From Dipteris shenzhenensis (taxonomy: Eukaryota; Polypodiophyta; Polypodiopsida; Gleicheniales): 64,000 bases of DNA. Below are positions 59,315 to 64,000 of this stretch, piece after piece (the first letter of the stretch is position 1; each line of letters opens with the position of its first letter). Where the stretch lies: assembly GCA_047967505.1 (NCBI GenBank), contig CM106541.1; one strand, 5' to 3'. The translations under genes were made by a program, and so were the position numbers. The notes under the pieces were generated by a model, which was given only the letters and a program-made list of their open reading frames with translations, was not told where the DNA came from and did not search any database.

Positions 59315-60688
59315 TTTGTTGAGGATATGAAAAATAATGGTCGCTTGATAGCAAAAGGAAAGAAGAAGGGCATGATGTTTACGCTGTGGATGCGGACATG
59401 CCTGAATTGAGTGCAGCAATGTTTGCACATGGGACCGGTGTAGTTGCAGATATTGATATCTAGCACAAACGCATTGGTCACGTTAATATACAGCGACTTA
59501 AATCAATGCAAGCCCAAAATATTGTTGCAGGATTGCCTAAATTCAAGGTTGCAGAAATGCACAAGGTTTGTGAAGCCTGTCAATTTGGGAAACAGGCAAG
59601 GAAACCTTTTCCTAGGCATGTTCAAGAGAGTAAAAAGCCATTGGAATTAATCCACTCTGATGTGTGGACTACTAAACCTGCATCTATTGGAGGCTGTCAC
59701 TATTTTGTCACATTTATTGATGACTTCAGCAAAAAACTTTGGGTGTATTTTATGAAAAAGAAAAGTGAAGTGTTTGGGCACTTCAAAGCTTGCAAAGCTA
59801 TGGTTGAAAAAGAAACAGGTCTGCAAATAAAATGCCTAAGGTCAGATGGAAGGGGAGAGTACCTCTCAAATGAGTTTGAAGGTTCTTGCAGGAGCATGGT
59901 ATAAAGCAGCAATATTCATGCAGTCATACCCCACAGCAAAATGGAATTGCAGAAAGAAAAAACAAGCATATTGGAGAGGTATCTCAAGCTATGCTAAATG
60001 AAAAAGATCTACCAGATTATTATTGGGCTGAAGCAGTTGCTACAACAGTTTATATAATGAACAGGACTCCCACTGCAGCAATACATGGCATGACGCCAGA
60101 GGAGATGTATACTGGTAGGAAACCAGACATTTCTCATTTGAAAATTTTTTGTTGCATTGCCTATGTTCATGTGCCAGATGAGTTGAGGTCCAAGTTGGAT
60201 CCAAAGGTTGAGAAGTGCATCTTTATTGGTTATTCTCTGCAGCAGAAAGGGTATAGATGCTATAACCCTTCTACACGTAAGTTCACAATGAGCAGAGATG
60301 TTGTTTTTGATGAGATGAGCAGTTGGTATAAACCAGTAAATGTGATGATTGATGTAGATGCACAAAATGGTAATGCTGCACAAAATTCACAGCAGCAATC
60401 ACAAAATATCAGTGGACCTGCAGTGTCCTCTAGCAGTGGTTCACATACTTCGCCATGGACAGGTAGATTGAGATCAGGAGAATCTCCTCAAAGCAATGCA
60501 GATAGTGGTACGCAGGTACCACGAAAAGGAAAAGAGAAGGTAGATCAGCCCATGTTTGATGTGAATGCAGGTCACTCTTATGTGGATGGTGAATCCAGTG
60601 GCTCAGAGCAGAGCATTGATGATGAGTTGGGTATTCCTTCTGTTGTTACACCTGGAGTAAGGAAGACCAGGGATGTTTTGAGAGCACC
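59315..60688 (+). pseudogene. pol: Copia pre-integrase and integrase, broken
   Basis: Continuation of gag-pro with several lesions: a frameshift near 59380, a TAG (59461-59463) where the family has the Trp of LWHKRxGH, and a missing C near 59878 (TTTGAAGG against TTTGCAAGG in copy 1) inside the integrase. Motifs CEACQFGKQARKPFP, LIHSDVWTTKPAS and TPQQNGIAERKN are intact. The CACTA insertion at 60689 removes reverse transcriptase from this copy. Confidence 0.9.
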
Positions 60689-60809
60689 CACTACAAGGCA
60701 TAGGCCATTTTCCAATGGAAATACCGACGCTTTTTACATTAAAATTTTTTTTTTCACGGGCGCAAAGGTTGCTATAAAAGTCGTTAAAATCGTCGGAAAA
60801 GGAGCGTCG

Positions 60810-60920
60810 CTATAAACCGTCGCTATATAGCGACGATTCAAAACGTCGCTATATAGCAACACTGTTAATCGTCGCTATATAGCGACACTGGTAAACGTTG
60901 CTATATAGCGACGATTAACA
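60810..60920. repeat. CACTA subterminal palindromes
   Basis: CGTCGCTATATAGCGACG (60818-60835) is a perfect 18-bp palindrome. Near copies lie at about 60844-60860, 60870-60886 and 60896-60913. Such arrays near the ends are the likely binding sites of the element's TNPA-like protein. Confidence 0.85.
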
Positions 60921-61184
60921 GAAGTAAAAAAAAAGGGTTAGTGGGGCTAAATAGGGCTTCCTTTTGGCCCTGTTTAGCCCTACTATCCTTTTTTTTTTTT
61001 GTAATTACAAAAGAAAGTTTTTTATAACAAAATTTCCCTTGCTTGCAGGGTGATACAAAATTGTTCTTGTGAACGATGAGGAAGAAATGCATATACATAT
61101 ACAACTGTGTTTGTAACAAAATTACCCTGTGAAAGGGCGATACAAAATTGCTCAAACGAGCAGATATACAAAATGCTACTACCA

Positions 61185-62763
61185 CTACTCATCTGAATCT
61201 GAATCATCTTCGTCTTGTTGGCCTGTTCCTTGGTCCTCGACACCTGCGTCTTCTCCCTCGTCCCCGACACCTGCGTCTTCTCCCTCGTCCTCGGCACCTG
61301 CGTCCGATCCTTGCCCCTGTTGATCGCTTGTCTCCGATGATGGGACGCTTGAGCTTTGACCCTAAGAGTGAACCATATAAATCAAAAATTAGATTGGAAC
61401 TTAAATTAAAAAGTGAGATTACAAGTAGGAGTAAACTTATACCGTGCGAGCAGCCACCTCAGCCCAATCGACTGTCCCTCCCATTGCCTCTTGCTCAATG
61501 AACCACGGCTTTGTTCCTATCTGAAATGCGTGCCGCGTCTCTGCATCCGTAGGAAGACGACCCATCACAGCTTGCTGTGGATCCAATTTATGAGAGTTAG
61601 AGTTAGCTAAAGTGCATGTAATATGTAAGTAAAACAAATAGAACAATACATTAAATGGGAAGAAGTAGACTTACCACGGTTGCCTCGAACGCATACCATC
61701 CGCCTGCACCAAAGTGCGAAGTACCTACGACGTCTAGCCGTCTCTTTGCAGCCCTCCTCTGACCCTCGAACATTTCGGGGTGATCCCTATGTTGCTTCTT
61801 GAAGTACTTCCAATTAGCTTTGTCTGCCCAGCTGGGTTTAGCCAACCCCTTTGTAATGGAAGTACGCAAGGTTGATCTGCGATGCTTTAGGACCAAACCC
61901 ATGCGCTCGAGCATATAATTGTTATTAAACTCCACATTTGGCGGATTAGGGTATCTTTGTTTTAACTCATCAATCACCGCCTGCTTCTTTTGGGCATCTT
62001 GATACCGCCAATCGATATTTATGCCGCTCTTGAAGTGATGACTCATCAACCTCCTCATGGCGGCCATCACTGCTTTGCCCTTTTTGTCTTCTATTATCTC
62101 TCCGGCAGATGTGATTTGATAGGAGAGATCCCCTGATGAGTAAGGGGGACTGACAGTAGCAGAGTCTGAAGGAGTGGAAGCTGCGCGACCGCTTACGGAT
62201 CGAGGAGTAGCAGTGGGAGTAGGAGAGGGAAAGGGACCTGACTGATACTGTGTCTCCGGACCAAGTGGAGACCTAAAGGAGCGTGAGTGTGCTGACTCGT
62301 CTACATCTCCTGAGTCAGCACAACATGAGCCGCCCATCCTACTCTTCCTTCCCTTGCGGGAGGCATGCGCAGGTGATGATCCTGCGGTCGAAGGGGCGCG
62401 AGGGGATGGCTGGGCAGTACGTCCACCCGTCGGTGTAGGGGAAGGAATTGCGGAGGTCCTCTGAGAGAGCAGAGAGAAGAATCTCGCTGCCTCCTCATCG
62501 CTCATCTGCGCTACAAACTCGTCGGGAGTCCCGACAAAGCCATGCGCGGCTAGCAAAGGAGTTCCCTGAGGGGTAGTCGCAGTGCTACGTGGAAGAGGGG
62601 TCGGACCAGGGGTAGTCACAGTGCCAGGACCGAGAGGAGTCGGACCAGGGGTAGTCCTCGGGGTAGTCGCCTGAGAGGAATCAAAGTCCTCTGGAGCATA
62701 TAGATCGTGAGCTCTCCTCCTGCGAGGCTGTCCGTACTTGTCGGATGAGCGACGTGATCCCAT
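61185..62763 (-). CDS. CACTA TNPA-like accessory protein, apparently intact
   Basis: Three exons on the minus strand: 62763-61675, 61574-61443 and 61361-61185 (stop complement 61185-61187). Introns have GTAAG/GTATA donors and CAG/TAG acceptors. The start is MGSRRSSDKYGQPRRRRAHD, matching the start of the homologue at 19604; the longer in-frame upstream frame is repeat-derived. Then a Thr/Pro-rich repeat region (TTPGPTPL), a Ser-rich linker, and the core KGKAVMAAMRRLMSHHFKSG, KQAVIDELKQRYPNPPNVEF, KANWKYFKKQHRDHPEMFEG. Exon 2 has MGRLPTDAETRHAFQIGTKP. The acidic tail has three GxEDxGE-like repeats and ends DSDSDE. This is a plant En/Spm-associated (Transposase_24-like) protein, probably binding element ends. 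No lesion seen. Confidence 0.82.
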
Positions 62764-62789
62764 GTCTAACATAGACACAAACACGAAAA

Positions 62790-64000
62790 CAGAAAACAAA
62801 AAACAAACATGAGCATTCTCATAGGCATAGGCATAGGCAAGAAGAAAGAAGAGGGAAAGGAAAGAAGAGGGAAAGGAAAGAGGGAAAGATAAGAGGGAAA
62901 GAAGATGGAAAGGAAAGAAAAGAATGAGAATGAGGAAATAGAGAATGAGTTTCCGCATGCTTATGCTCATGTGGAAAAAGAGAAGGAGCTTATGCGGAAA
63001 AAGAGAACGAGAGAAGCTTATGCGAAAACTCATTCTCTATTTCCGCATAAGCTCCTTCTCTTTTTCTGCATGAGCTTATGCTTATGCTCATGGGTGAGCA
63101 TGAGCTTATGCTCATGTTTCCGCATATGCGGAAATAGAGAATGAGAGAAGCATAAGCTTCTCTCATTCTCTATTTCTGCATATGCTCACGCAAAAGCTTA
63201 TTTCATTCTCTATTTCCGCATAAGCTTCTCTCGTTCTCTATTTCCGCATAAGCTTCTCTCGTTCTCTATTTCTGCATAAGCTCCTTATGCGGAAAAAGAG
63301 AAGGAGCTTATGCGGAAATAGAGAAGGAGCTTATGCATAAAAAGAGAAGGAGGAGCTTATGCAGAAAAAGAGAAGGAGCTTATGCATAAAAAGAGAAGGA
63401 GCTTATGCGAAAATAGAGAATGAGAGAAGCATAAGCTTCTCTCATTCTCTATTTCCGCATAAGCTTATGCGGAAACTTAAGCATAAGCTCATGCTCATGC
63501 GGAAAAAGAGAAGGAGCTTATGCATAAAAAGAGAAGGAGGAGCTTATGCGGAAAAAGAGAAGGAGCTTATGCGGAAAAAGAGAATGAGAGAAGCATAAGC
63601 TTCTCTCATTCTCTATTTCCGCATAAGCTTATGCGGAAACTTACGCATAAGCTCATGCTCATGCATGAGCATAAGCATGAGCTTATGCTTATGCTTATGC
63701 TCATGCATAAGCATAAGCATAAGCTCATGCTTATGCTCATGCGGAAAAAGAGAAGGAGCTTATGCATAAAAAGAGAAGGAGGAGCTTATGTGGAAAAAGA
63801 GAAGGAGCTTATACGAAAAAAGAGAAGGAGCTTATGCTCATGCGGAAAAAGAGAAGGAGGAGCTTATGCATAAAAAGAGAAGGAGCTTATACGGAAAAAG
63901 AGAAGGAGGAGCTTATACGGAAAAAGAGAAGGAGCTTATGCTCATGCGGAAAAAGAGAAGGAGGAGCTTATGCATAAAAAGAGAAGGAGCTTATATGGAA
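62790..64000. repeat. GCTTATGCGGAAAAAGAGAAGG array with HindIII-type palindromes
   Basis: Dense repeats of GAGCTTATGCGGAAAAAGAG, CTTATGCATAAAAAGAG and hexamers CATAAG/CATGAG fill the stretch upstream of the TNPA-like gene to the window end. Inverted neighbours create palindromes such as GCATAAGCTTATGC (63447-63472 and 63621-63636). Open frames here read as Lys/Arg/Leu repeats and are by-products. Confidence 0.85.

Larger units (their letters stand above)
57092..60688 (+). mobile_element. Copia retrotransposon 2, 5' part, interrupted by CACTA
   Basis: 5' LTR, primer site, leader, gag-pro and integrase of the same family as Copia 1. At 60688 the sequence stops matching copy 1 (after AGAGCACC) and a CACTA terminus starts. 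The remaining integrase/RT and the 3' LTR should lie beyond the CACTA element, outside the window. It starts about 130 bp after the satellite ends. Confidence 0.94.
60689..64000. mobile_element. CACTA (En/Spm) element inserted in Copia 2, one end only
   Basis: CACTACAAGGC begins exactly where Copia homology stops, after AGAGCACC; ACC (60686-60688) is the expected 3-bp target. Subterminal palindromes follow, then a minus-strand TNPA-like gene and a long repeat array. The other terminus and the TNPD gene lie outside the window. Confidence 0.9.

Noticed and set aside
62764-63033. N-terminal extension of the right TNPA-like gene
   Set aside because: The upstream part is translated repeat array and is absent from the homologue at 19604; the MGSRR start is shared by both copies.
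63359-63977. Lys/Arg-rich frames at the window end
   Set aside because: They are by-products of the GCTTATGCGGAAAAAGAG repeat.

Overview
The window looks like repeat-rich nuclear DNA of a land plant. The grounds are spliced genes with GT..AG introns, Copia retrotransposons with an initiator-methionine-tRNA primer site, CACTA elements with a TNPD (tnp2/DUF4218-type) and TNPA-like gene pair, a Helitron PIF1 helicase, and a nepenthesin-type aspartic protease fragment. I cannot name the species. A large-genome non-seed plant (fern or lycophyte) is a guess only. I see no bacterial operons, CRISPR arrays, rRNA or tRNA genes.

Layout. (1) 1-6000 and 31137-37253 are the two arms of a near-identical inverted duplication about 25.1 kb apart. 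Each arm carries the 3' part of a spliced gene with three tandem Ulp1/C48-like cysteine protease modules, then VNTR arrays, then a conserved 150-codon ORF. On the right arm the same gene can be followed upstream to about 40.6 kb through exons I do not recognise. One has a D-G-Q-H motif and another a methyltransferase-like hydrophobic pattern. (2) 6001-31136, between the arms, is a stack of mobile elements: a 5'-truncated Copia (8364-11508), a decayed second Copia (about 11545-13365), two MITEs with perfect 8-bp target duplications (14274-14487 and 14987-15233), a Helitron helicase pseudogene (16630-18974, minus), CACTA genes (19604-28340), and an aspartic protease pseudogene (about 28570-29560, minus). 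(3) 41.7-43.0 kb is a CT microsatellite block. 43.6-46.05 kb is an extremely C-rich block studded with a palindrome. (4) About 46.73-56.96 kb is a tandem satellite with a monomer of about 182 bp, arranged in nine-monomer higher-order repeats of about 1,638 bp. (5) 57092-60688 is a second Copia of the same family as the first, with 5' LTR, primer site and gag-pro. It is cut at 60689 by a CACTA element that runs off the window end and carries a well-preserved three-exon TNPA-like gene.

How the parts relate. Almost everything is selfish DNA inserted into other selfish DNA. Many broken frames stop at TAG where the family has Gln (CAG) or Trp (TGG), the trace expected of deaminated CHG-methylated cytosines. 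The least degraded coding units are the left-arm triple-protease gene (as far as it is visible), both copies of the 150-aa ORF, the RT/integrase frame of the first Copia, gag-pro of the second, and the TNPA-like gene of the right-hand CACTA. The best candidates for undescribed biology are the triple-protease gene with its unrecognised upstream domains, and the 182-bp higher-order satellite.
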